A stretch of 64,000 nucleotides of DNA from NCBI RefSeq assembly GCF_014495685.1, contig NZ_JACTVI010000025.1, forward strand, positions 36,160 to 100,159, given 5' to 3'. The position numbers were made by a program, and so were the translations under genes. Origin of the DNA: Streptomyces sp. TRM68367 (lineage in GTDB: Bacteria; Actinomycetota; Actinomycetes; Streptomycetales; Streptomycetaceae). The notes beneath the pieces were generated by a model, which was given only the letters and a program-made list of their open reading frames with translations, was not told the DNA's origin and did not search any database. Each line of letters opens with the position of its first letter. Within the stretch, counting starts at the first letter, position 1. Below, piece by piece: positions 42,095 to 50,336 of the stretch.

Positions 42095-42706
42095 ATGACG
42101 CGGCAGGATTCCCATCGGCCACAACCCCCCGGTGAGCCGCCCTCCCAAGCGGATCTCGACCAGGAGGCCGAGGATGTCGTCCTCGCCGTCATGGCGGCGT
42201 CCAGGCTCCTCGTCGCCGTCTCCGCCCGCGCCCTCGCGTCCACCGACGACACTCTGACCCTGCCCCAGTTGCGCGCCTTGGTGGTGCTGGCCACGTGCGG
42301 GCCCGTCAAGCTGGCCGCCATGGCCGCGACCCTGGGCGTCAACCCCTCGACCGCCCTGCGGATGGTCGAACGCCTGGAGTCCGTCGGCCTCATCGACCGC
42401 AGGGCGAACCCCGACAACCGCCGCGAGGTCATCCTGCAGCTCACCCCTGCCGGCAGGGATCTGGTGGAGCGCGTTCTCGCGCACCGGCGGGGCGAGATCC
42501 GCACCCTCGTGCAGCGACTGCCCGTCGAGGCGCGTGCCGGGCTCCTTCCCGCACTGACGGCGCTCACCGAGGTGGCCGACGAGATGGCCGTGGATCCCTT
42601 CGACGAAGTGCGCCGCGTCGGAGGCCTCATCGACGACCCGCTCAACCCGGCTCCACCGGACGCCCTCCAGGGAGGACGCCGTCGGCCGACGGGCAGAGCC
42701 ATCTGA
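42095..42706 (+). CDS. MarR-family transcriptional regulator
   Basis: The 203-residue protein has a winged-helix DNA-binding domain: LTLPQLRALVVLATCGPVKL, AATLGVNPSTALRMVERLES with the recognition helix near residue 90, and the wing RRANPDNRREVILQLTPAGR. N- and C-terminal helices would form the dimer. ATG 42095 follows GGAGAGGTGGAACGG. The palindrome at 42022-42038 is probably its own operator and may also control the divergent zinc-ribbon gene. Ligand unknown. Confidence 0.9.
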   Translation: MTRQDSHRPQPPGEPPSQADLDQEAEDVVLAVMAASRLLVAVSARALASTDDTLTLPQLRALVVLATCGPVKLAAMAATLGVNPSTALRMVERLESVGLIDRRANPDNRREVILQLTPAGRDLVERVLAHRRGEIRTLVQRLPVEARAGLLPALTALTEVADEMAVDPFDEVRRVGGLIDDPLNPAPPDALQGGRRRPTGRAI

Positions 42707-42837
42707 CCGTGGCGTCGCCGACAACCCCGTTCCATGCATCCTGCAATGCTCGGCGGGAGCATGGAAGCACGGGCGGCCTCGGTGTCCGGAGCACCCGGCG
42801 AGGGGAGAAAGCAGGAACGTCCTGTGGATGACCGGCC

Positions 42838-42966
42838 TCAGGCTGTCCAGAAGTCCCACCAGCGAGTGAGGACGGCGACGCCGATCAGCCCCGTCCACAG
42901 CACCGGCAGCACCCAGGGAAACTCCGTCAGGCCCCGCCGCAGCGCGCCCGGCACCGGCACTATCCG
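42838..42966 (-). pseudogene. C-terminal fragment of a membrane protein
   Basis: The minus strand reads VPVPGALRRGLTEFPWVLPV then LWTGLIGVAVLTRWWDFWTA and a stop at 42838-42840. The hydrophobic, Trp-rich tail looks like the end of a small Streptomyces membrane protein, but no start or N-terminal part exists upstream. I cannot name the family. From 42967 to 43400 I see no convincing gene in any frame. Confidence 0.45.
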
Positions 42967-43400
42967 GTGCCGGGCGAGAGTTCACGACTGACCAACGAGT
43001 GGGCGCTACACCGGCGAAGAGGACCTGTGCATCCTCTCCGTCGCCCGATTCCTGGGCCCGGACCGCTTCGTCGGTGCGGTCGGCTGGGCCCTGCCATGCG
43101 CTATGGGCCCCTTGCTGTACCGAGCGCGCGCTGCGCAGATCACGGGCGGGTGCATACCCCTCCGATGCCGCCCGACCGCACCATCGGCCGGACGGAGGAG
43201 TGCGTTCAACCTTCGGGTGAAGATCCGGCTCATTCGCCCCCACCACTGCCTGCTTGGAGCCCATCGCTCGACCGGTGGGCGCCGGGGCAGCCACCGCTGG
43301 TGTGCTGACGGGGATGCAGGCGGCTTAACGCCTAGCGCGGCCACCACGGTGCTGCAGATGCAGCGGGCTTGTAGCCGTCGGCTGAGTTCTGACCTACCGG

Positions 43401-44345
43401 CTACTCATCGGCAGAGGTGGTGGGGCGTGTTCGGCCGGGTTCTGGAAGCTCGCCCATCTGGGCACGGAGGTGGAGCACGTCGCCGATGAAGAGGTCGTAC
43501 ACCAGTACCCCGATCACCCCACCGACGAGGGGCCCGACGATTGGAATCCACCAGTAGCTACTGAACGCCCCGGACAAGCTGCCCGGAAAAGCCAGATCCT
43601 TCCAGCCCGCCATCCAGGTGAACAGGCGCGGGCCGAAGTCGCGGGCCGGGTTGATGGCATAGCCGGCGTTGGCCCCGAAGGACATGCCGATGGCCGCGAC
43701 GGTGAACCCGATCAGCAGCGGACCGAGGTTCGCCTTCACCGCCGTGTTGCGCAGGTCGATGAGCGCCACGACCAGCATGACCAGGAAGGCGGTACCGACG
43801 ATCTGGTCGATCAGCGGGCCCCAGATGCCGCCCTGGAAGTATGGTGCCGGGAAGGTGGCGAAGATCGAGAACGAGGCGAGCGTGTGCCCCCCCGTCTTGG
43901 GCCCCTCCATGGCGTCGTCGAAGGTGTTGATGGCGTCGTGGTACACGGCGTAGACCAGCGCCGCCCCCGCCAAGCCACCGAGCACCTGTGACGCCCAGTA
44001 GGGGACGACCTTGGCCCAGGAGAACCTGCGGCGCACCGCGAACGCCAGCGTCACCGCCGGGTTGATGTGCGCTCCGCTGACCCCGCCGGCCACGTACACC
44101 CCGAAGACCACGGCCATCCCCCAGCCCCAGGTGATCAGCAGCCAGTCCCCGGCACCGAGGAAGAACGTCGTGGGCCCCTCGGTACGGCCCGAGCCGGGCA
44201 ACGCTGCCACCGCCATCGCCACCACGCCGCAACCGAAGGAGACGAGGACGAAGGTCCCCAGGAACTCCGACATGCATTCACCCCACAGGCCCGCGCGGCG
44301 CCTGAACCTAGAGGGTTTCATCAGAGGTTTGATCTCCACGGCCAT
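43401..44345 (-). CDS. MIP-family aquaglyceroporin (GlpF-like)
   Basis: A 314-residue channel with six membrane helices and two NPA half-helices: HINPAVTLAFAVRR near residue 108 and AINPARDFGPRLF near residue 245. The Asp after NPAR (NPARDFGPR) and Gly-rich surroundings mark glycerol-conducting members. The N-terminus MAVEIKPLMKPSRFRRRAG is basic and cytoplasmic, and the C-terminal tail is polar. ATG 44345 is chosen; the open frame continues upstream without relatives. No glpK or glpD lies nearby. Confidence 0.92.
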   Translation of the reverse strand: MAVEIKPLMKPSRFRRRAGLWGECMSEFLGTFVLVSFGCGVVAMAVAALPGSGRTEGPTTFFLGAGDWLLITWGWGMAVVFGVYVAGGVSGAHINPAVTLAFAVRRRFSWAKVVPYWASQVLGGLAGAALVYAVYHDAINTFDDAMEGPKTGGHTLASFSIFATFPAPYFQGGIWGPLIDQIVGTAFLVMLVVALIDLRNTAVKANLGPLLIGFTVAAIGMSFGANAGYAINPARDFGPRLFTWMAGWKDLAFPGSLSGAFSSYWWIPIVGPLVGGVIGVLVYDLFIGDVLHLRAQMGELPEPGRTRPTTSADE

Positions 44346-44388
44346 GCAAGCCTCCCAGGGTTTGCTGCAGTCACGTCCGAACGCGTAA

Positions 44389-45519
44389 TCACGTCGTAAC
44401 CCGGCTTGTGAGCCGTAGCAACCGCAGGAGGCACCCATTCCGGCTTCGACCACTGCTACCGATGGACGACGACCCTGGGGAACCGTGGGCCGCGGTGACT
44501 GGTATCTGCAGACGGGGCACGGCGTGCGGTTCGAGTGGGGGCCCGCGGGTGCGGAGCGGCTTGCTTCGGGTGTCGCGTGCGTCGTGGTCGTCGATGTGCT
44601 GTCGTTCACGATCAAGTGTTTGTTCGACGAACTCGCGGGTTCCGCGGTCGAATTGGCCCTTGCGATGTTCCAGCCTGTGTGACTGGAACGTCGACCTGGT
44701 CGCGACGTCGTCGACACCGAGCAGTTCGAAGAGGGCGCGGCGCTGCTCGGGCCAGTCGGCTGCGAGATCCTCGGCCTTCACCTCCACATATCGCTTGCCC
44801 GTCAGATCGACCGTGGCCTCCCAGGCGAGCCATCGGTCATAGACCGGTTTGAGCCATGCGAGCGCGCCGTCGACCGTGGGCGGTGCCCATGGCTGGTCGA
44901 CATGTGACGCGACCACCGTGACCGGGTGGCGCTTGATGTGGACGATGGTCGCCTCAGGGACGAGCTCCCAGAGGAAGTCCATGCACAGAAGGTTGAACGG
45001 TGTCTTCTCGCACCAGGTCGGCTTTCCCGCGTCGGCAGCTGCTCCGCCGAACATCGTGTCGACTGCGCGACGAGCAGTTCGCGCCGATCGCTGAAGTACC
45101 TCGGGACCGCCCGCCCGTAACTCTGAGGCTCGAACGGCCCGGCAGGCCAGTCGCCATGCCCGAATCCTGCCGCAGGCACGGACTCGTCGAACGTGCTCGC
45201 GACGAGCTCGGACCACAGCGTCCCAGTGGTGCCGCTCGCCGATGGCCGCGGGAACGGTATAGCCACGATCTCTGTCGCGCCTGCCGGCCAGTCGCACCGT
45301 CAGGATGTCGCTCAGCCTGCGGAGGGCGTCGTCCCCGACGTAAGGGTCGTATCGAATCGTGAGTGCGTCCGCCAGGTCTCGCAAGCCACCCGGATCGACA
45401 ATGAACCGGGTCTCGTTCGGAATCCTGTGGATCTGCGGGTGTTCGCCGAGAATGTTCGCGAGCTGCGATGTTCCCGAACGACCCGTACCCGCTACGAAGA
45501 TCGGTGAGGGAGCAGACAA
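44389..45519 (-). pseudogene. Sulfotransferase-family gene with an out-of-frame middle
   Basis: The protein opens with the PAPS-binding loop FVAGTGRSGTSQLANILGEH and has later sulfotransferase text (PTWCEKTPFNLLCMDFLWEL, IVHIKRHPVTVVASH, 3'-phosphate site). Between about 45215 and 45075 the main frame is Arg-rich nonsense, whereas the neighbouring frame reads SELVASTFDESVPAAGFGHG and QSYGRAVPRYFSDRRELLVA, which fits the family. Two compensating indels would explain this. The ORF is formally open for 376 codons, but about 47 residues are scrambled and the last 70 also look atypical. A changed but translated protein cannot be excluded. Confidence 0.6.
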
Positions 45520-45538
45520 TGGCGTTTAGCTAAGAGGC

Positions 45539-45628
45539 CGCGCAGATAGGCGGCGTGGGGAGTCCCTGGCGACAAGGCGGGCACAGATCCTGGTGATCAC
45601 GGAGTTGCAACGCTCTGTGATCACTGGG
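45539..45628 (+). mobile_element. IS end remnant, copy 1 of a 90-bp direct repeat
   Basis: This 90-bp segment is repeated at 47771-47860 with eight differences. It contains an internal inverted repeat (GTGATCAC ... GTGATCAC). In copy 2 the segment runs straight into the start of an IS5-type transposase, identifying it as an insertion-sequence left end; copy 1 has no transposase behind it. Confidence 0.82.
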
Positions 45629-45687
45629 CAGACCTGCGCATGCGTTGCAGTCATGCTCAGGTCTGAGCCGGGTGGTGGGGGTCGGTG

Positions 45688-45810
45688 TCAGCTGAGTGTT
45701 TCGCCGCCATCGATGGTGATGATCTGGCCGGTGACGTAGCTGTTGGCCATCAGGAAGAGGGCCGAGGCGGCGGCTTCCTCGGCGGTGCCGAAGCGGCCGA
45801 GGGGAGCGGT
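45688..45810 (-). pseudogene. SDR C-terminal fragment
   Basis: The minus strand reads PLGRFGTAEEAAASALFLMA and NSYVTGQIITIDGGETLS to a stop at 45688-45690, the classical short-chain dehydrogenase tail. The Rossmann motif and catalytic residues are absent, and upstream sequence belongs to the TetR gene. It lies between the IS remnant and the TetR gene. Confidence 0.85.
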
Positions 45811-45870
45811 CGATCCGGGGCGGCGATCGCGCGACCTCTTAGCAGAGCCGCACGCGCGAGGTCGCCGAGG

Positions 45871-46461
45871 TCAGTGGTGTGATCGGCGTAGCCCTGCGAC
45901 GAGGAGTTCGGCCATGCGGCGTGCGTCGTAGCGGGGATCGCTCTCCGCGCCGATGCAGAGGTTACCGACGCCGCGCATGAGCTGGTACGCGTCGATGTCG
46001 GGGCGGATCTCGCCGGCGACGGCTGCGGCTTCGAGCAGTTCGGTGCAGACGGGTAGGAGGCGGTCGAGGAAGTAGGCATGCAGCGCCTCGAAGCCGGCGT
46101 TGTCGGCCTGCAGCACGGCGGCGAGTCCGTGTTTGGTCACCAGGAAATCGACGAAGAGGTTGATCCACTGCCCTAGGGCTGTGTGCGGAGAGCTAGTCGC
46201 CAGCAGGGCCGGACCGGCATCGGCGCAGGCGTCGACCTGGTGCCGGTAGACGCCGATGATGAGGTCTGCTCGCGTCGGGAAGTGGCGGTAGATCGTGCCC
46301 AGCCCGACGCCGGCCTTGGCCGCGATGTCGCGTACCGGCGCGTCCACGCCTGACGTGACGAAGACCGTGGCGGCCGCATCGAGCAGGGTTTCCTTGTTAC
46401 GTCGGGCGTCCTTCCGCCCGGACGGGGGCACCTGTCTTGCGCCCTCGTCGCTGTCGCTCAC
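45871..46461 (-). CDS. TetR/AcrR-family transcriptional regulator
   Basis: The 196-residue regulator has the N-terminal HTH: KDARRNKETLLDAAATVFVT, then SGVDAPVRDIAAKAGVGLGT and IYRHFPTRADLIIGVY, followed by a helical ligand domain of the TetR_C SACE-7040 type (WINLFVDFLVTKHG, AYQLMRGVGNLCIG). GTG 46461 is chosen because GGAAGGAG lies 7 nt upstream; the open frame extends to 46524. It is divergent from the aldo/keto reductase, with strong palindromes between them, so it very probably represses that gene and itself. Confidence 0.9.
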   Translation of the reverse strand: MSDSDEGARQVPPSGRKDARRNKETLLDAAATVFVTSGVDAPVRDIAAKAGVGLGTIYRHFPTRADLIIGVYRHQVDACADAGPALLATSSPHTALGQWINLFVDFLVTKHGLAAVLQADNAGFEALHAYFLDRLLPVCTELLEAAAVAGEIRPDIDAYQLMRGVGNLCIGAESDPRYDARRMAELLVAGLRRSHH

Positions 46462-46493
46462 CGCACGCTCCTTCCACTCGCCGCTTGCAAAAG

Positions 46494-46531
46494 CGGAACG
46501 ATGTTCCGTATTGTTCCGGAACAAGGTTCCG
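46494..46531. promoter_or_regulatory. TetR operator cluster
   Basis: CGGAAC-GAT-GTTCCG (46494-46508), TTGTTCCGGAACAA (46511-46524, perfect 14-bp palindrome) and GGTTCCG (46525-46531) are repeats of one half-site. They lie 33 bp before the TetR start and 83 bp before the divergent aldo/keto reductase. Confidence 0.82.
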
Positions 46532-46613
46532 TTTTGCTCATGATGTCAGAGCAGGGCCCGGTAACCAAGCCATGTAATGCACCGCGCTTCACCCCTCATG
46601 AGGAGACACGGTC

Positions 46614-47633
46614 ATGCAGTACCGCATCTTGGGCCGCACCGGTGTGCAGGTCAGTACCCTCGCGCTCGGCGCGATGAACTTCGGAAAGATCGGGCGCACC
46701 ACCCAGGACGAGGTCACAGCCATCGTCGACGCCGCGCTGGAGGCGGGGATCAACCTGATCGACACTGCCGACGTATACAGCGGCGGCGAGTCGGAGGAGA
46801 TGGTCGGCAAGGCCATCGCCGGGCGCCGCGACGACATCGTGCTGGCCACGAAGGCGACCATGCCGATGGGCGACGAGCGCAATCGCCAGGGCAGTTCGCG
46901 CCGCTGGCTGGTCACCGCGCTGGAGAACAGCCTGCGTCGGCTCGGCGTCGACCACGTCGACCTCTACCAGATCCACCGGTGGGACTCGAACACCAGCGAC
47001 GAGGAGACCCTGTCGGCGTTGACCGACCTGCAGCGCGCGGGAAAGATCCGCTACTTCGGCTCCTCGACCTTTCCGGCCTACCGCATCGTGCAAGCCCAGT
47101 GGGCCGCCCGCGAACATCGCTTGAGCCGTTACGTCACCGAACAGCCCAGCTACTCGATCCTGCAGCGCGGCATCGAGACCCACGTCCTGCCCGTGACCGA
47201 GCAGTACGGGCTCGGAGTGATGGTGTGGAGCCCGCTGGCCTCGGGCTGGCTGTCGGGCGCGATCCGCGAGGGCAGTGAGATCACCACCAGCCGCTCAACC
47301 TTCATGCCGCAGCGCTTCGACACCACCATCCCCTCCAACCGGGCCAGGCTCGACGCCGTCGAGCAACTGGCCAAGGTCGCCGACGAGGCCGGCCTGACGA
47401 TGATCCAGCTCGCACTCGGCTTCGTGACCGCGCACCCCGGCGTGACCAGCGCCCTCGTCGGCCCTCGCACGCTGGACCACCTGTACTCGCAGCTCGCCGC
47501 CGCAGACACCACGCTCTCCGCCGACGTACTCGACGCGATCGACGGCATCGTCGCCCCCGGCACCGATCTCGCCGCACACGAGAAGAACGACACTCCGCCC
47601 GCGCTGCTCGACTCGTCACTGCGGCGACGCTGA
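46614..47633 (+). CDS. Aldo/keto reductase
   Basis: A 339-residue NADPH-dependent oxidoreductase. The AKR catalytic tetrad is visible: Asp in LIDTADVYSGGES (with Tyr four residues on), Lys in VLATKATMPMG, and His in DLYQIHRWD near residue 121. The cofactor region VTSALVGPRTLDHLYSQL near residue 280 is also intact. ATG 46614 (MQYRILGRTGVQVS) follows GAGGAG. It is controlled, by position, by the divergent TetR regulator. The substrate is unknown. Confidence 0.93.
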   Translation: MQYRILGRTGVQVSTLALGAMNFGKIGRTTQDEVTAIVDAALEAGINLIDTADVYSGGESEEMVGKAIAGRRDDIVLATKATMPMGDERNRQGSSRRWLVTALENSLRRLGVDHVDLYQIHRWDSNTSDEETLSALTDLQRAGKIRYFGSSTFPAYRIVQAQWAAREHRLSRYVTEQPSYSILQRGIETHVLPVTEQYGLGVMVWSPLASGWLSGAIREGSEITTSRSTFMPQRFDTTIPSNRARLDAVEQLAKVADEAGLTMIQLALGFVTAHPGVTSALVGPRTLDHLYSQLAAADTTLSADVLDAIDGIVAPGTDLAAHEKNDTPPALLDSSLRRR

Positions 47634-47770
47634 TCGTCCCAGCGACAGCCTCCACATCCTCGTGTGCGACCTCCCGAAGCTGCAGCAGTGGATGGCGGTA
47701 GCAAATTCCGCTTCATGGTCGGCTTATGGGACTTCCATCACCTGGCGGCCCATCAGTAATCCGCCACACT

Positions 47771-47930
47771 CGCGCAGATAGGCGGCGTGGGAAGTCCCCG
47801 GCGACAAGTCGGGCCCAGGTCCCGGTGATCATGGAGTTGCGACGCTCTGTGATCACTGGGGGGCCTGTGCCCGTGCTTCCATCATGGCTGACTGACCCGC
47901 TCTGGAACCAATTCGCCGCCGATGCCTGTC
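47771..47930 (+). mobile_element. IS5-type element remnant, copy 2 of the 90-bp repeat plus transposase start
   Basis: 47771-47860 repeats 45539-45628. It is followed by GTG 47867 reading VPVLPSWLTDPLWNQFAA, the characteristic N-terminus of IS5-family transposases in Streptomyces; after this homology ends. The interval 47634-48022 (389 bp) holds only this remnant and short sequence I cannot assign. Confidence 0.8.
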
Positions 47931-48022
47931 TCCAGCAACTCCGGTACGCCCGCGACCAGGACGCCGAACACGCTCATACGGGCGGCCCCGTGCCAACGGC
48001 GGCGCAGGGGGCGCCCCGATGC

Positions 48023-48298
48023 TCATGAGCACATGGAGACGAACTTCGTCCAGGCCAACGCCCCGATGACGAGAACGGGCCCGTCCGGCACCTTGCTGTC
48101 CCGGACCGGGACGACGCCGGGGACTCCGTCGGCTATCTCGACGCACTCCTCCCCGGCGTCGCCGCTGCTGTGGGTGCTCTTGCGCCAGCGGGCGCCGCCC
48201 GGGAAGTCGTATGCGACCTCGACGCAGGTCTCGCCGTCGTCGCCGCCGCTGTAGGTGCTCTTGCGCCAGCGGGCGTTGGTCAGGTCGTACCTGCGCAT
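48023..48298 (-). CDS. Tandem DUF397 protein
   Basis: The 91-residue protein contains two DUF397 modules in a row: RWRKSTYSGGDDGETCVEVA (residues 10-29) and RWRKSTHSSGDAGEECVEIA (37-56), the second followed by the full tail VPVRDSKVPDGPVLVI...W. DUF397 proteins are small partners of XRE/DUF5753 regulators in the WhiJ-type systems of Streptomyces. Most have a single module. Its start overlaps the 3' end of the regulator by 19 bp, giving translational coupling. Confidence 0.92.
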   Translation of the reverse strand: MRRYDLTNARWRKSTYSGGDDGETCVEVAYDFPGGARWRKSTHSSGDAGEECVEIADGVPGVVPVRDSKVPDGPVLVIGALAWTKFVSMCS

Positions 48299-49116
48299 CG
48301 TCTGTAGTCCTCCGCCGCCTCTTCGATCAGTGCCAGGGACGCCTCACGTGACAGAGCTGCGGCCCTGAGGAGATCGTAATTTGCCTGGACCCGCTTCACT
48401 ACGGCCGGATCATCCAGCAGGTTCCCTGAAAGCACGCCCTCTGTATAGACGGTTGGCGGGGCGTCTTCGAACTCCATGAGCGCCATCAGCTTGCCCATGT
48501 GTGGATGTGCCCCCGCAGCGAACGGCAGTACTTGCAGCAGAACCTTGCGGGTGCGGGTCATCGCCACGATGTGGTCCAACTGCTGGGCCATCACCGCGGG
48601 AGAACCAACCGGGACGCGCAGCACCGTCTCGTGGAGGAGCACCCAATGCACGGGCCGTGTAGCGCCCTTGAGGATCTGCGCACGCTCCAAGCGGAGGCCG
48701 ACCATCTCGTCGAAGTACTCGTCGGTGGCAAGCGGATTGCTCGCCAGGTAGATCGCGCGGGCGTACTCGGGTGTCTGCAGGAGCCCTGGGACCACAGCAG
48801 GCGCCCACTCGCAGATCTTCGTTGCCAGCCGCTCCAGCTCCGCGGCGTGCTCAAAGTAGTCCGCGTAGCGCTGTTCTTTGATTAGTTTCCGCCACATCCG
48901 CTCGAAAAAACCATCGCTTTGTAGCTCCACGTCAATCCGCTTCGCCACATCCAGTTGCGGTTTCCGGATCGCCTGTTCGAACTGGCCGATATACCCGCCC
49001 GAAACGAAGACGCGCGCCCCCAACTCCACCTGAGTCAGCCCCGTGTCCTCCCGGCGCCGCTTCAGCTCCATTCCGAAGAACTCCCACGCCGCCTGCCGCT
49101 GTGAACCGTTGGCCAT
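48280..49116 (-). CDS. WhiJ-like XRE regulator with DUF5753 domain
   Basis: A 278-residue protein with an N-terminal XRE HTH (FFGMELKRRREDTGLTQVEL, GARVFVSGGYIGQFEQAIRK) and the DUF5753 (Scr1-type) domain: WAPAVVPGLLQTPEYARAIY, HWVLLHETVLRVPVG, VLLQVLPFAAGAHPHMGKLM. These regulators act with DUF397 proteins in developmental control or toxin-antitoxin-like pairs. The start MANGSQRQAAWEFFG has a G-rich ribosome site; an upstream extension to 49215 is not protein-like. Divergent from a two-ORF unit. Confidence 0.92.
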   Translation of the reverse strand: MANGSQRQAAWEFFGMELKRRREDTGLTQVELGARVFVSGGYIGQFEQAIRKPQLDVAKRIDVELQSDGFFERMWRKLIKEQRYADYFEHAAELERLATKICEWAPAVVPGLLQTPEYARAIYLASNPLATDEYFDEMVGLRLERAQILKGATRPVHWVLLHETVLRVPVGSPAVMAQQLDHIVAMTRTRKVLLQVLPFAAGAHPHMGKLMALMEFEDAPPTVYTEGVLSGNLLDDPAVVKRVQANYDLLRAAALSREASLALIEEAAEDYRRCAGTT

Positions 49117-49232
49117 CGCCGAACCCCCTTGCGCTGCCCTGCACTTGTAGGGCACAGAGCCTTCCGAAGTGTAGGCGCGGAGCGTCACCGTGGAGATGCG
49201 AAGCGTGAAAATCAAAAGGGAAGGGGAGCACG

Positions 49233-49439
49233 GTGGAGGTACGTCACTCGGCGCTCTGCGTCGAAGAAGCGGAGGATGCGGTGAAAGAATTGCGGACGGC
49301 GCTCGCGCAGGCCGGAATTACCCTGCCGTCACTCGGGCTCGACCCGGTAAGTCTTGCGCGAGAGAGGCCCTGCCCGCTGGTGGAATTGGGCCGGTGTTCC
49401 GTCGAGACCGCGCGACGGCTGGCGGCGGTGGTGCGATGA
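49233..49439 (+). CDS. Small hypothetical protein
   Basis: The 68-residue product begins MEVRHSALCVEEAEDAVKEL and is rich in Ala, Leu and Glu, with a predicted helical first half and a CPLVELGRCSVETARRL segment near the end. GTG 49233 follows GGGGAG. Its stop overlaps the next ATG by 4 nt. I recognise it only as a frequent neighbour of WhiJ-type genes in Streptomyces; no domain can be named. Confidence 0.65.
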   Translation: MEVRHSALCVEEAEDAVKELRTALAQAGITLPSLGLDPVSLARERPCPLVELGRCSVETARRLAAVVR

Positions 49440-49669
49440 AGCCGCCGGTGGGGTCGTACGTCGTGGACACCCGGACCGAACGCGTCGGCATCGTCATGGG
49501 GCATGAGGGGCCCTATGTGCAGCTGCGGCCGTACGGGGGCGGGAAGGAGTGGGACGCCGATCCGGGATCCGTGCGCAGCGCGACCCAGGCCGAGCGGCTG
49601 CGCGCGGCGACGGCGTACGCCAACGCACGCAGCAGGGGGAGGTCCCTTGAGGCGGGCGACGTGACGTAA
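49436..49669 (+). CDS. Small hypothetical protein
   Basis: The 77-residue product MKPPVGSYVVDTRTERVGIV contains an SH3-like beta stretch (GIVMGHEGPYVQLRPYGGGKEWD) and a polar Ala/Arg-rich helical end. It overlaps the preceding gene (ATGA), so both are made together. No function is known to me; the VVDTRTxRVGxVM pattern is shared by several short Streptomyces proteins encoded beside XRE/DUF397 genes. Confidence 0.65.
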   Translation: MKPPVGSYVVDTRTERVGIVMGHEGPYVQLRPYGGGKEWDADPGSVRSATQAERLRAATAYANARSRGRSLEAGDVT

Positions 49670-49680
49670 GGTGCGGGCGC

Positions 49681-50310
49681 ATGCGGCTGTGGAAACCATG
49701 GACATGGCGAAAACGCAGTGCCGTGCGCCGGCACCGCGTCCCGCTCACCCTGCACCAGCTGTGGATGGTGTCGCTCAGTGCGCCGGTGAGCCGGGACCGG
49801 GACGCCTCGCGGACCACCCTGTATCCGTTCCGGCGGATCGACGACGACGCCGCGCGGCGCTGGCTGGCCGACCAGTGGGGGATCACTTCGCGTACCGAGC
49901 TGGTCGGCCGGCTCGACGGGCTGTCGCGCAGCGGATACCGGGCGCGGGCGCAGCAGCTCCTCGGGGTCTCGCCGCTGGCCTGGGACGCGGCGCTGTACGT
50001 CGACATCACGCGGCGCGGGTTCGCGTGCGGGCTGATCAGCGAGGCGGACGCGTGGACCGCGCTGAAGAACATCGTGCCGGCGGTGGCGGGGTCGTACGGC
50101 TCGTGGCGTGAGTACGCCGACCACTACCTGCTGGGGCGCAAGGTCTGGCGGGACGGGCTGCGGCAGGGCGGCGGGCCGGAGGCGGAGCTGCCGGCGCCGC
50201 AGGACGTCGCCGACGCGCATCTGCGGGCCCTGCTCGAACCGGCGAATCGTTCCAGCCCGTGGAACCTCGCCCCCTGGGACGCCATCCATCATCCCGACCG
50301 GACACGCTGA
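49681..50310 (+). CDS. DUF1266-like protein
   Basis: A 209-residue soluble protein. RRWLADQWGITSRTELVGRL followed by AWDAALYVDITRRGFACGLI and SEADAWTALKNIVPAV match the helical DUF1266 pattern (W-G-I-x-S-R-x-x-L ... A-W-D ... G-L-I-S-E-x-x-A-W). SWREYADHYLLGRKVWRDG is the usual later motif. Function unknown. It begins 12 bp after the preceding small ORF and ends 26 bp before recO, so it might be on the recO transcript. Confidence 0.72.
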   Translation: MRLWKPWTWRKRSAVRRHRVPLTLHQLWMVSLSAPVSRDRDASRTTLYPFRRIDDDAARRWLADQWGITSRTELVGRLDGLSRSGYRARAQQLLGVSPLAWDAALYVDITRRGFACGLISEADAWTALKNIVPAVAGSYGSWREYADHYLLGRKVWRDGLRQGGGPEAELPAPQDVADAHLRALLEPANRSSPWNLAPWDAIHHPDRTR

Positions 50311-50336
50311 CCGCGGGCGTACGGGAGAATGAAGCC

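Noticed and set aside
45539..47930. Functional composite transposon
   Set aside because: Neither IS end has a complete transposase or a matching right end; only remnants are visible.
29290..49000. All frameshifts being sequencing errors
   Set aside because: Several lesions are deletions of hundreds of codons or gene fusions, one lost base is outside any homopolymer, and about 40 kb of flanking core genes show no frameshift. Single indels still need read support.
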